A stretch of DNA of 64,000 nt from G963663315 sp963665165 (GTDB lineage: Bacteria; Pseudomonadota; Gammaproteobacteria; Arenicellales; Poriferihabitantaceae), in contig OY761989.1 of the NCBI GenBank assembly GCA_963665165.1, positions 2,046,001 through 2,110,000 of the forward strand, written 5' to 3'. The notes beneath the pieces were generated by a model, which worked only from the letters and a program-made list of their open reading frames with translations, did no database searches and was not told the origin of the DNA. Shown piece after piece: positions 1 to 8,330 of the stretch (position 1 is the first letter of the stretch; the number at the start of each line of letters is the position of its first letter). The translations under genes and the position numbers were made by a program.

Positions 1-1
1 G

Positions 2-847
2 CTGGTGGAGAATAATCATGTCGATGGCTGGGATGATCCACGTATGCCGACTCTGTCGGGACTCCGCCGCCGGGGTTACACGCCACGGTCAATCCGTAAC
101 TTCATTTCCTCGGTCGGTATTACCAGGCGCGACCACATGATCGGCATCGACGTTCTGGAAAACAGCATTCGTGAAGACCTCGACCCGACAGCGCCGCGGG
201 CCATGGCCGTTTTGAATCCACTCAAGGTCATTATCGAAAATTATCCAGCCGGACAAACCGAGGAGATCGAGGCGCCCAACCACCCGGGCAACGCGGCCAT
301 GGGCAAAAGGAAGGTCGGGCTGTCGAGGGAGATATTCATCGAGAGGGATGATTTCATGGAGGATCCCCCGAAAAAGTTTTTTCGACTCGGACCGGGGCGG
401 AAAGTGCGCCTTCGATACGGCTTCGTGATTCATTGCAAGGAGGTGATACGGGACGGGACCGGGGAAATAACGCGGCTGGTATGCGAGTACGATCCGGATA
501 CACGTCATGGCAGACAGCCCGAAAGCGGCAAGGTGAAAGGCATCATCCACTGGGTATCCGCCAGTCATTGCGTGGATGGCGAAGTCCGGTTGTATGACCG
601 GCTGTTTGCAAAAGCCAATCCCCTGGCCGATAAATCCCGGGATTTCACGGCAATGATCAATCCGGATTCGGTCCGGATCCTGACCGGCTGCAAGCTGGAG
701 CCGATGCTGGCCGAAGCGGCCGGTGATGTCCGCTACCAGTTCGAAAGACTGGGATATTTCCATCCCGACAAGGAACATGGCGTATCGCGGCCGGTTTACA
801 ATCGAATCGTCACCCTGCGCGATACCTGGGCGAAACTTCAGCAATAG
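2..847 (+). CDS. glnS: Glutaminyl-tRNA synthetase, C-terminal part
   Basis: Class I aminoacyl-tRNA synthetase that charges tRNA-Gln in the cytoplasm. Only the last 281 or so codons are present; the reading frame is open to the window edge, so the start lies outside. The GlnRS signature WDDPRMPTLSGLRRRGYTP is near the left edge. It is followed by the helical connection and the two anticodon-binding beta-barrels, with VKGIIHWVSA and LRDTWAKLQQ matching the E. coli protein end to end. The catalytic Rossmann fold with the HIGH motif is missing only because of the window cut. sohB begins 19 bases downstream on the same strand. Confidence 0.97.
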   Translation: MVENNHVDGWDDPRMPTLSGLRRRGYTPRSIRNFISSVGITRRDHMIGIDVLENSIREDLDPTAPRAMAVLNPLKVIIENYPAGQTEEIEAPNHPGNAAMGKRKVGLSREIFIERDDFMEDPPKKFFRLGPGRKVRLRYGFVIHCKEVIRDGTGEITRLVCEYDPDTRHGRQPESGKVKGIIHWVSASHCVDGEVRLYDRLFAKANPLADKSRDFTAMINPDSVRILTGCKLEPMLAEAAGDVRYQFERLGYFHPDKEHGVSRPVYNRIVTLRDTWAKLQQ

Positions 848-866
848 ACTCAACATGACCCTGACT

Positions 867-1928
867 ATGGAATTCCTGATCGAATACGGTTTGTTTCTCG
901 CCAAGGCGCTTACGATCGTTGTGGCAATCCTGATTGTGGTCACAGGCTGCGCCGCCGTAGCCATGCGCCAGAAAAAGTCCTCGGACAAACAATTGGAGGT
1001 CACCCATATCGGCCACCAGTTCGAGGAGATGGAACAGGCGGTTTCGGCGGCAGCGCTTTCACCGGACGCCGCCAAGCGGAAAAAGAAATCGGAAAGGAAA
1101 AAGAACAAACAGAAAGCCAGGGCAGAGAAAAAGGCGCACAAGGCTTCCACCAGAAGCGATGATCCCCCGACCCCGAAAAAACGGGTTTTCGTGATTGATT
1201 TTCACGGTGACATCAAGGCCAGCAGCGTCGAAAACATGCGTCAGGAAGTCAGCGCCGTACTGACCTGCGCAACCTCCGGCGACGAGGTTCTGGTGAGACT
1301 GGAAAGCGGCGGCGGCACGGTGCACGGCTATGGGCTGGGCGCTTCCCAGTTGCAACGTATCCGGGAGCGGGGGATCCCGTTGACGGTTGCGGTGGACCAG
1401 ATCGCGGCGAGCGGCGGCTACATGATGGCCTGCGTCGCCAACAAGATCATTGCGGCGCCGTTTTCCATCATCGGTTCGATTGGCGTACTGGCCCAGATTC
1501 CCAATCTGCACCGTTTTTTGAAAAAGCATGACGTTGATTTCGAACAACTGTATGCCGGCGAGTACAAGCGGACCCTCACCCTGTTCGGGGAAAACACATC
1601 GAAGGGGCGCATCAAGGCACAGCAGGACCTTGAAGAAATTCATCAACTGTTCAAGGATTTCGTGAAGAACCAACGGCCCGGCCTGGATATCGACAAGGTG
1701 GCCACTGGTGAACACTGGCTGGGTATCCGGGCGCGGGAGCTTGGCCTGGTCGATGAGTTGCAAACCAGCGACGACTACCTGATGGAGCGCCGGGGGGAAT
1801 CGGAACTGGTGCTGGTCGAGTATTCGGGGAAAAAAACATTGCAGGAAAAACTGGCCGGCCTTCTGTCGATCAGGGGGTACGGAAATTCCAGGGAAATCCA
1901 GGATCTGGACAAACCGCTGCTGATGTGA
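867..1928 (+). CDS. sohB: Inner-membrane S49 serine peptidase SohB
   Basis: SohB-type peptidase of family S49 (signal-peptide-peptidase-like), anchored in the inner membrane with the catalytic domain in the periplasm. The start MEFLIEYGLFLAK at 867 resembles the E. coli start and gives 353 residues, the usual length; an ATG 12 bases upstream is also possible. One transmembrane helix spans residues 8-32. A very lysine-rich linker follows (about 66-105), then the peptidase domain. The Ser/Lys dyad is visible as S182 in QIAASGGYMMA and K234 in AGEYKRTLTLFGE. It probably shares a transcript with glnS. Physiological substrates of the family are poorly known. Confidence 0.93.
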   Translation: MEFLIEYGLFLAKALTIVVAILIVVTGCAAVAMRQKKSSDKQLEVTHIGHQFEEMEQAVSAAALSPDAAKRKKKSERKKNKQKARAEKKAHKASTRSDDPPTPKKRVFVIDFHGDIKASSVENMRQEVSAVLTCATSGDEVLVRLESGGGTVHGYGLGASQLQRIRERGIPLTVAVDQIAASGGYMMACVANKIIAAPFSIIGSIGVLAQIPNLHRFLKKHDVDFEQLYAGEYKRTLTLFGENTSKGRIKAQQDLEEIHQLFKDFVKNQRPGLDIDKVATGEHWLGIRARELGLVDELQTSDDYLMERRGESELVLVEYSGKKTLQEKLAGLLSIRGYGNSREIQDLDKPLLM

Positions 1929-1979
1929 TTGGATAGCATCACTTCAGGATCGGATTGGCGCCTGTCCCCTGCAACGATC

Positions 1980-2996
1980 ATGAACACCGCAAAATTCGAC
2001 CCGCTGGCGAAGGAACTGGAGCTGCGCGCCGAGTCATCTTCCTGGGATACCCGTGTCATCCACAGCGCCGGGGCCGATGATATACCGGTCATTGACCTCG
2101 CCCCGTACCTGCACGGCAAAGGCGACCGGGAACTGGAAATGACCGCGGTTGAACTGGAAAAGGCCTGTCAGGAAGTCGGTTTTTTCTCCATCGTCGGACA
2201 CCAGATGGATACGGCGGTTACAGACCGGATATTTTCCGCGGCCAGGGAGTTTTACGCCCTGCCCTCATCCGCCAAGACCGCCCTGTTGATGGACCGGCCG
2301 GACTGGAAACTGAAAGGCGTGGGCTACATGCCGTTCAAAAACCGGAAATTGCCGACCCGGGACAAAGCCAATCTGAATGAGGCGTTTCTGGTCAAACGGG
2401 ACCACCGCATCGGCTTTGACGATAATCAATGGCCGCTGGAAAGTGAACTGCCGGGGTTCCGGGAGGCGGTGGAACAATACGCGGTCCGGATCGAACAATT
2501 GGCGCTGGACCTTCTGCCGATCTACGCCACTGCGCTGGGGATGGAAAAAAACTGGTTCGCCAGCGCGTTCATCGGTCCTTCCTGGCGGCTGCGCATGACC
2601 CGGTATCCACCGGTGGAATTGAAATCCGGCGATGAATACGGCATTGCGCCGCACGTGGACACCACTTTCCTGACCATCCTGACCCAGGACAATCCGGGGC
2701 TGGTTATTTTCAGTGAGCGCAGGCAACGCTGGATCCGGGCGCCCGCGCTGGATGATGCTTTCATCGTCAACTCCGGGGAACTGCTCAAGCAGTGGACCAA
2801 TGACCGGTTCATCAGTGTCAAGCATTTCGCCAACAACAACACCTCTACGGTATCCCGATACTCGATTCCCTTCTTCTTCAACGCAAACCGGGATTTCATC
2901 ATGAAATGTGTCCCGACATGCTGCGGACCGGATAACCCGGAGAAATATCCACCCATCTCATACAGCCGGAGCCAGGCCGTGGCCCAGGGCGAGTAG
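1980..2996 (+). CDS. 2-oxoglutarate/Fe(II)-dependent dioxygenase, isopenicillin N synthase family
   Basis: Soluble non-heme iron oxygenase of 338 residues with the N-terminal DIOX_N region (IPVIDLAPYL near 35) and the 2OG-FeII core. The iron ligands H225, D227 (APHVDTTFLT) and H282 (VKH) are present, as is the 2-oxoglutarate-binding R293-x-S295 (SRYSIPFFF). All catalytic residues are therefore intact. The start is the ATG at 1980; an in-frame TTG at 1929 directly abuts sohB and is less likely. The substrate cannot be named: plant and bacterial relatives act on hormones, flavonoids, amino acids or peptides. It runs convergently into the homocysteine methyltransferase gene with 16 bases between the stops. 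Confidence 0.88.
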   Translation: MNTAKFDPLAKELELRAESSSWDTRVIHSAGADDIPVIDLAPYLHGKGDRELEMTAVELEKACQEVGFFSIVGHQMDTAVTDRIFSAAREFYALPSSAKTALLMDRPDWKLKGVGYMPFKNRKLPTRDKANLNEAFLVKRDHRIGFDDNQWPLESELPGFREAVEQYAVRIEQLALDLLPIYATALGMEKNWFASAFIGPSWRLRMTRYPPVELKSGDEYGIAPHVDTTFLTILTQDNPGLVIFSERRQRWIRAPALDDAFIVNSGELLKQWTNDRFISVKHFANNNTSTVSRYSIPFFFNANRDFIMKCVPTCCGPDNPEKYPPISYSRSQAVAQGE

Positions 2997-3012
2997 GCGC
3001 GCAAGATCCGGT

Positions 3013-4071
3013 TCAGGTCGGCTTCCGGCGCCGACGCCTCGGGCGCCGCTGTACCGCGATGGTATCCGCGTTCATCCTGCCTTCGAGTATCTCCCGGCCC
3101 CCTTTACTGATCTCACCGAGTTCCGCCGCCACCTGACGGGCATCCGGCCTGGGACACGGGGACTGCTCCGCCTGGAGAACATGCCGGTCGAGCGCGTCAC
3201 GCATGGCGCGGACATGCTCGAATGTAGACCCGCAGCAACCTCCGATAATCCGGGCGCCGGAATCATAGGCCAGGCATGCGTACCGCGCCATCAGCGCCGG
3301 TTCTCCGCCATAGCTGATCATGCCATCGACATATTCCGGAATCCCGCAGTTACCCTTCGCGACCAGAATGTCGCCGTCATTGGCGGCGTTCGAAAGGTTC
3401 AGGACTCCACACACGGTTTCAGCGGGACCCAGGCCGCAATTCGCGCCGAAGGCGTGAGGGCGAACCGTCATGCTGCGGGCCATCTCGGCAAAATCCGCCG
3501 GAGACAATCCCATCATTGTGCTGCCATTGGTGTCGAAACTCAAGGTACAGACGATTGGCAGGTTAGTGGTACTGGCTCCCGCCAGCGCCGCGACCACTTC
3601 CTCCCTGGAAGACATGGTCTCAACCCAGAGGATATCCACGCCTCCCTGGGCCAGCGCCTGGGCCTGCTCTGTGAACACGGAAGTGGCGGCGGCCATGGTC
3701 AACGAGCCCAGGTTTTCAAAAAGCTCTCCGGTCGGCCCGATCGAACCGGCCACAAGCACATCCCGTGGCCCGGCGTCAACGACCGACCGCGCCAGTTGCG
3801 CCGCTTTGAAATTGAGTTCCCGGACCCGCGCCTCACTGGCATGCAGTTTCAGCCGATAGTGATTTCCGCCAAAACTGTTGGTCAGGATGATGTCAGAACC
3901 GGCATCGACGAATCCCTGGTGAAGATTCTTGATCCGGTCCGGGTGATCCGCGTTCCAGAGTTCCGGGCAAGCTCCGGTTTCCAGCCCCATTTCAAACAGG
4001 CTGGTTCCGGTCGCGCCATCCGCCAGCAGGAAGGCGTGTTGTGAGATCATGGTTTTCAGGGTGGTCGGCAT
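3013..4071 (-). CDS. Homocysteine S-methyltransferase family protein (betaine-homocysteine methyltransferase-like)
   Basis: Zinc-dependent methyltransferase of 352 residues with the homocysteine-binding barrel (pfam S-methyl_trans). The N-terminal LLADGATGTSL motif and the zinc ligands C212 (FGANCGLGP), C279 and C280 (IIGGCCGST) are present. It lacks the cobalamin and folate modules of MetH, so a small methyl donor such as glycine betaine, dimethylsulfoniopropionate or S-methylmethionine is expected from the family. Which one is not visible. The C-terminus ends in a strongly basic stretch, RRPRRRRRKPT. It is the last gene of a minus-strand group after the pteridine reductase and dsbB, 21 bases beyond dsbB. 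Confidence 0.87.
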   Translation of the reverse strand: MPTTLKTMISQHAFLLADGATGTSLFEMGLETGACPELWNADHPDRIKNLHQGFVDAGSDIILTNSFGGNHYRLKLHASEARVRELNFKAAQLARSVVDAGPRDVLVAGSIGPTGELFENLGSLTMAAATSVFTEQAQALAQGGVDILWVETMSSREEVVAALAGASTTNLPIVCTLSFDTNGSTMMGLSPADFAEMARSMTVRPHAFGANCGLGPAETVCGVLNLSNAANDGDILVAKGNCGIPEYVDGMISYGGEPALMARYACLAYDSGARIIGGCCGSTFEHVRAMRDALDRHVLQAEQSPCPRPDARQVAAELGEISKGGREILEGRMNADTIAVQRRPRRRRRKPT

Positions 4072-4092
4072 AACGGGTTTCCGATGGAAGGC

Positions 4093-4575
4093 TCAGCGCC
4101 GGAACATCAGGGAAAACGCCAGCAGGGTCAGCAGAATCAGCCAGACCAGGCTCCAGCCAGGCATCGAGATGCCAAGCAATGTCCAAAGCACCTCGGCACA
4201 TTCCCCCGATCCCTTGAACACGGTTTCCAGCATTTTCGTGAAGGGCATCACTTCCAGCATGAAGTCGAGTCCGGGGCCGCACTCGGGCACCTGATCGGCG
4301 GGGAGATTCTGCAACCAGACGTGGCGCGCCGCAATGCCGGCGCCGGTCAGGCCAACCAGGGCCGCAAGCCCGCTGTATCCTTTTCTGCCCCACCCAGCCG
4401 GGTTATGCAAAAACCCCGCCAGGAACACGACGCCCAGCGCGATGAAAGCGATGCGCTGGAAAATACAAAGCGGACAAGGCTCAAGACCCTCGGCGTACTG
4501 GAAATACAACGCTGCGGCAACCAGCGCGGCGCAGGTCAAAAAGCCAACCAGGGAGAGGGATCTGTACGGGGTCAT
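4093..4575 (-). CDS. dsbB: Disulfide bond formation protein DsbB
   Basis: Inner-membrane quinone reductase that reoxidises periplasmic DsbA. It is 160 residues long with four predicted membrane helices. The first periplasmic loop carries the CxxC pair C34/C37 (EPCPLCIFQR), and the second pair C99 (PECGPG) and C126 (GSGECAEV) is also present, so the electron relay to quinone is complete. The ATG overlaps the upstream pteridine reductase stop by four bases (ATGA), implying translational coupling. No dsbA is in this window. Confidence 0.95.
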   Translation of the reverse strand: MTPYRSLSLVGFLTCAALVAAALYFQYAEGLEPCPLCIFQRIAFIALGVVFLAGFLHNPAGWGRKGYSGLAALVGLTGAGIAARHVWLQNLPADQVPECGPGLDFMLEVMPFTKMLETVFKGSGECAEVLWTLLGISMPGWSLVWLILLTLLAFSLMFRR

Positions 4576-5333
4576 ATCGCGCAGGGGTCCAGGAATGCGT
4601 CGGCGCGGCCGCCATCCACGTTGATCGTCTGCCCGGTGATGAAATCCGAACCGGAGATCAGGAAATGCGCGGTTCTCGCGATGTCCCGCGGATCGCCGAC
4701 CCGTTTGAGCGGGGTGCGGGCAATCAGTTGCCGACGGGCGTCCATGTCATCATTGTTTTCCGGCCAGAGAATGGCGCCCGGCGCTATGGCATTGACCCGC
4801 ACGTCAGGACCGAGTTCCTGGGCCAGCGACCGGGTGATCGACACCAGGCCGGCTTTGGAAGCGCAATAGGCCGCGTAATGCAGGAGCGGATGCCGCGCAT
4901 AGATGTCGATGATATTGATGATCGTGCCCCGGGTCTTTTCGAGAAAAGGCGCGGCGGCTCTGGACAGGAACCAGGGCGCCTTGAGATTGACGTCCATCAA
5001 TTCATCCCACTCCCGCTCGGCGCAGGAGGCCAGAGGCGTTGAAAAGAAGGTCGAGGCATTGTTGATCAAACCGTCCAGTCGTCCCGATTGGCCGATGGCT
5101 GCGCGGAGCATCTCCTCCAGGCTGGAAACATCTCTGAGATTGGCCTGGATTATTGAAGCCGATCCCGGGCGAATCCTGCACAACTCCTGTTTCAATGATT
5201 CTGCCTGCCTTGCGCTTCGGTTGTAATGGATGATGACGCGCATGCCCTGCGCGTGCAGATAATGCGCCGTACCGGCGCCGATTCGCCGGGCTCCCCCGGT
5301 AATCATGATTACCCTGCTGGATGAATCGCTCAT
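4572..5333 (-). CDS. folM: Short-chain dehydrogenase, pteridine reductase (FolM/PTR1-like)
   Basis: NADPH-dependent reductase of 253 residues with a Rossmann fold. The nucleotide motif is TGGARRIGA near residue 12; the TGxxxRxG form is characteristic of pteridine reductases rather than other SDRs. Further landmarks are LINNASTFFSTP (89-100), D143 in NIIDIYA where most SDRs carry Ser, and the catalytic Y156-x3-K160 (YCASK). FolM reduces dihydromonapterin or dihydrofolate to the tetrahydro form. The start MSDSSSRVIMITGG at 5333 was preferred; an upstream in-frame start at 5372 would run into the divergent midA promoter. It overlaps dsbB by four bases. The exact pterin substrate is inferred. Confidence 0.85.
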   Translation of the reverse strand: MSDSSSRVIMITGGARRIGAGTAHYLHAQGMRVIIHYNRSARQAESLKQELCRIRPGSASIIQANLRDVSSLEEMLRAAIGQSGRLDGLINNASTFFSTPLASCAEREWDELMDVNLKAPWFLSRAAAPFLEKTRGTIINIIDIYARHPLLHYAAYCASKAGLVSITRSLAQELGPDVRVNAIAPGAILWPENNDDMDARRQLIARTPLKRVGDPRDIARTAHFLISGSDFITGQTINVDGGRADAFLDPCAI

Positions 5334-5362
5334 GCTTTTAAACGGCTGTCTGCGGCCTTCTA

Positions 5363-5391
5363 TTGTCCACAATTTTCGGTGTCTGTATACT
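5363..5391 (+). promoter_or_regulatory. Probable sigma-70 promoter of midA-uppP
   Basis: TTGTCC at 5363-5368 and TATACT at 5386-5391 are separated by 17 bases, the optimal spacing, in the short divergent gap between folM and midA. Transcription would begin near 5398, which fits a midA start at the GTG 5426 and argues against longer versions of that gene. Confidence 0.6.
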
Positions 5392-5425
5392 CGGTTTTCT
5401 GTTAGGGACCGACTTCACCCGCACC

Positions 5426-6625
5426 GTGCCAAATCCACCTGACCAGATTCAACTGCAACACAGCGATGCCCTCTCCAGAAGGATCCGGGACGAGATCAGG
5501 GACAATCGGGGATGGATCGGTTTCGACCGGTTCATGGATCTGGCATTATACTCCACAGGACTTGGTTACTATAGCGCCGGATCGGTCAAATTGGGCGCCG
5601 CCGGCGATTTTGTAACTGCGCCGGAGCTTGGCAGCCAGTTTGCCGGATGCCTTGCCCGACAGTGCATGGAAATTTTCGACCAGCAGGAAAAATCATCGCC
5701 CGACGGCCAATCCTCGCGTACCATCGTCGAATTCGGCGCCGGCACCGGCAAACTCGCACGCGATATATTGACCCACTTCAAACAGAGTGGAAGCCGCATC
5801 GATCAATACTGGATCATGGAAACCAGCCCGGAATTGAAACACAGGCAGACACAAACCATTGCGCGACATTGCCCGGAATTTCTCCAGACCATGAGTTGGT
5901 TGACCGATTTTCCGGAATCCGGCCTGCATGGGGTGGTCATCGCCAATGAGGTGCTTGACGCGCTGCCGGTTACCCGGTTCGAAATCGACCCGGACGGGAC
6001 CCCCCTTCAAATCGGGGTAGGCCTTGACCATGAAGAGTTCGGATACAGCCTGTCGTCCGACCCGCTGGAACCCCGGCTGGCTGAGCGGCTGTCCCGATTC
6101 GACCTGCCGACCGGATACCAGAGCGAGATTGGAGCCGCGGCAGAAGCCTGGTTGCGAACGGTCGGGGAGCAATTGGTCCGGGGCGTAATCATTGTGATCG
6201 ATTACGGTTTTCCACAAAGAGAATTTTATCACCGGGACCGGGCGGGCGGGACACTGATGTGCCACTACCGGCATGTTGCCCATGACAATCCGTTTCTCTA
6301 TCCGGGGTTGCAGGACATTACCGCTCATGTCGATTTCAGCGCCCTGGCGGCAACGGCGCTGGACTCGGGCTTGAATCTGGCGGGCTACTGTAACCAGGCC
6401 GCGTTCCTGCTTTCGCTGGAATTGCTGGATTTTTCACGGGATGGAGGGTTCGGCGAAGAATCCCTTGAACGACCGTGCCCGGAATCGCTGGCGCGAAACC
6501 AGGAAATCAGGAAGCTGACATTGCCGCATGAAATGGGCGAGCTGTTCAAGGTACTCGCCCTGACCCGGAACCACGACGCGCCGTTAAGCGGCTTCACGAT
6601 GCAAAATTACCGGCACAGATTATGA
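5426..6625 (+). CDS. SAM-dependent methyltransferase, MidA/NDUFAF7 family (DUF185)
   Basis: Class I methyltransferase of 399 residues. Family landmarks are GLGYYSAGS near 45, GDFVTAPELGSQF (60-72), the SAM-binding EFGAGTGKLA (102-111) and ANEVLDALPV. The mitochondrial homologue NDUFAF7 methylates an arginine of complex I; the bacterial substrate is not established. No ATG is available at the N-terminus, so the GTG at 5426 is chosen because it lies just downstream of a good promoter and opens directly into the conserved region. Its stop overlaps the uppP start by four bases, so the two are co-expressed. Confidence 0.9.
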   Translation: MPNPPDQIQLQHSDALSRRIRDEIRDNRGWIGFDRFMDLALYSTGLGYYSAGSVKLGAAGDFVTAPELGSQFAGCLARQCMEIFDQQEKSSPDGQSSRTIVEFGAGTGKLARDILTHFKQSGSRIDQYWIMETSPELKHRQTQTIARHCPEFLQTMSWLTDFPESGLHGVVIANEVLDALPVTRFEIDPDGTPLQIGVGLDHEEFGYSLSSDPLEPRLAERLSRFDLPTGYQSEIGAAAEAWLRTVGEQLVRGVIIVIDYGFPQREFYHRDRAGGTLMCHYRHVAHDNPFLYPGLQDITAHVDFSALAATALDSGLNLAGYCNQAAFLLSLELLDFSRDGGFGEESLERPCPESLARNQEIRKLTLPHEMGELFKVLALTRNHDAPLSGFTMQNYRHRL

Positions 6626-7434
6626 CGGAATGGCTTCAGGCCTTTTGGCTGGCGCTGATCCAGGGAATTACGGAATTCCTGCCGATATCGAGTTCCGGAC
6701 ACCTGGCCCTGCTCCCTTCACTGTTTGACTGGCCGGATCAGGGACTGCCTTTTGATGTCGCAATCCATGTCGGCACCCTGGCTGCGGTCGTGGTCTATTT
6801 TCGCAAGGACCTGCTCCTGATTCTGGGCGACTGGACCCGGTCCCTGTATACCGGCCAGACGACCATTCATAGCAAACTGGCCTGGTTCATCGTGTTTACC
6901 ACGGCGCTCACCGGCATCGCTGGCCTGGCGCTGGAAGATGTGATTATCAACGCGGCGAGGAAGCCGGTTCCGATTGCCCTTGCAACCATTGTTTTCGGAA
7001 TCGTTCTCGGCCTGGCGGATCGGCTGGGAAGAAAAGCCAGGGCGCTTGAATCTCTCGGCTGGAAAGATGCCTTGCTGATTGGCTGCGCCCAGGTACTGGC
7101 GCTGATCCCGGGCACTTCCCGTTCCGGGATCACCATATCCGCCGGAATGATGGCGGGATTGACACGGGAGGCCGCCACCCGGTTTTCGTTCCTGATGGCC
7201 ATCCCGGTCATTGCGCTGGCGGGAATCTGGCAGGCCAGGAACATCATGGTCGATTCGACCCAGGCTGAATGGCAGACACACTGGGGAATCCTGGCTTTTG
7301 CAAGCCTCGTTTCAGCGAGTGTCGCGTTTGTCTGTGTGCATTATTTCCTGCAATTCGTACAACGCTTCAGCCTGATGCCGTTCGTGATCTACCGGCTGAT
7401 TCTGGGCGTGATTATACTGGCCCTGTTCCTGTAG
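6622..7434 (+). CDS. uppP: Undecaprenyl-diphosphatase UppP (BacA)
   Basis: Integral membrane enzyme of 270 residues that dephosphorylates undecaprenyl diphosphate, recycling the lipid carrier for peptidoglycan. The catalytic motifs are intact: EFLPISSSGHLAL near 20 and the PGTSRSGITI loop near 170. About eight hydrophobic helices are seen. It confers bacitracin tolerance in other bacteria. It overlaps midA by four bases (ATGA). Confidence 0.96.
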   Translation: MTEWLQAFWLALIQGITEFLPISSSGHLALLPSLFDWPDQGLPFDVAIHVGTLAAVVVYFRKDLLLILGDWTRSLYTGQTTIHSKLAWFIVFTTALTGIAGLALEDVIINAARKPVPIALATIVFGIVLGLADRLGRKARALESLGWKDALLIGCAQVLALIPGTSRSGITISAGMMAGLTREAATRFSFLMAIPVIALAGIWQARNIMVDSTQAEWQTHWGILAFASLVSASVAFVCVHYFLQFVQRFSLMPFVIYRLILGVIILALFL

Positions 7435-7470
7435 AATCACGCCTTTGCAAACTGTGGATTTCAGGTTGAG

Positions 7471-8322
7471 ATGAGATTGACCGCCAGACAATTCCGGGAA
7501 TGGCCGAACAAGGCCATTACCCTGCTGGGCATGTCAGGCGTGGGGAAAACCACATTCAGTTCGAAACTGCCTTCCGGCACCTGGTTCCACTATTCCGGAG
7601 ATTACCGCATCGGAACCCGGTATCTGGATGAACATATTCTGGACAATGTGAAAGCCCATGCGATGCAGAACGCATTCCTTCGGGATTTACTGCTGAGCGA
7701 TTCGATCCACATCCGAAACAACATCACCACCGATCATCTGCACCCGATTTCAAAGTTTCTCGGCATGGTCGGCAACCCGGAGTTCGGGGGCCTGGATCTC
7801 GGCGAGTTCAAACGCAGACAGGCGCTTTTTCGTGACGCGGAAGTGCGGGCCATGGCCGATGTCAACCTGTTCATGAAGAAAGCCAGGCAGGACTATCGAA
7901 ACCCCCACTTCGTCAATGACGCCGGCGGCAGTGTTTGCGGATTGAGCGCTGGGGAATGCTGGCGGAACCTGTCGGAAAACACGGTAATCCTGTATCTTGA
8001 AGCCAGTGGCGAGATGGAACAGTTGCTGCTGGAGCGGGCCTTGCAGAATCCCAAGCCGCTATTCTACGAAGATGAATTTCTGGACCAGCGCCTGCAAATG
8101 TATCTTGAAGAAAACGGTTTGAGGCAGACCGGTGAGATCATTCCGGACCAGTTTTTCCGGTGGGTATTTCCATGTCTGGTGGATTTTCGAAAATCCCAGT
8201 ATCAGGCCATCGCGCAACAATACGGTTATACGATCCATGCGGAAAGAATTTTTGAAATGCGCGACGAAAAAGACATCATGGACCTGATTTGCAGTAGCCT
8301 GCACGACCAACCCGCCGATTGA
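7471..8322 (+). CDS. P-loop ATPase of unknown role, coupled to metA
   Basis: Protein of 283 residues with a clear Walker A at 20-28 (GMSGVGKTT). The residues after it recall small-molecule kinases of the shikimate-kinase type: HYSGDYRIGTRY, then ITTDHLHPISKFLG and FVNDAGGSVCGLS. No signal peptide or membrane segment is seen. The stop codon is only 8 bases from the metA ATG, so the two genes are probably translated together and the protein may serve methionine or homoserine metabolism. That is inference from context; I do not recognise an experimentally described member. It follows uppP by 36 bases. Confidence 0.8.
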   Translation: MRLTARQFREWPNKAITLLGMSGVGKTTFSSKLPSGTWFHYSGDYRIGTRYLDEHILDNVKAHAMQNAFLRDLLLSDSIHIRNNITTDHLHPISKFLGMVGNPEFGGLDLGEFKRRQALFRDAEVRAMADVNLFMKKARQDYRNPHFVNDAGGSVCGLSAGECWRNLSENTVILYLEASGEMEQLLLERALQNPKPLFYEDEFLDQRLQMYLEENGLRQTGEIIPDQFFRWVFPCLVDFRKSQYQAIAQQYGYTIHAERIFEMRDEKDIMDLICSSLHDQPAD

Positions 8323-8330
8323 TATTCGAT

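Noticed and set aside
2908..4044. Plus-strand open frame of about 380 codons
   Set aside because: It is antisense to the homocysteine methyltransferase, whose zinc ligands are intact; the translation is low-complexity and has no domain.
5363..5425. TTG start extending midA by 21 codons
   Set aside because: The TTG is part of the proposed -35 element and lies upstream of the inferred transcription start. The extra residues are not family-like.
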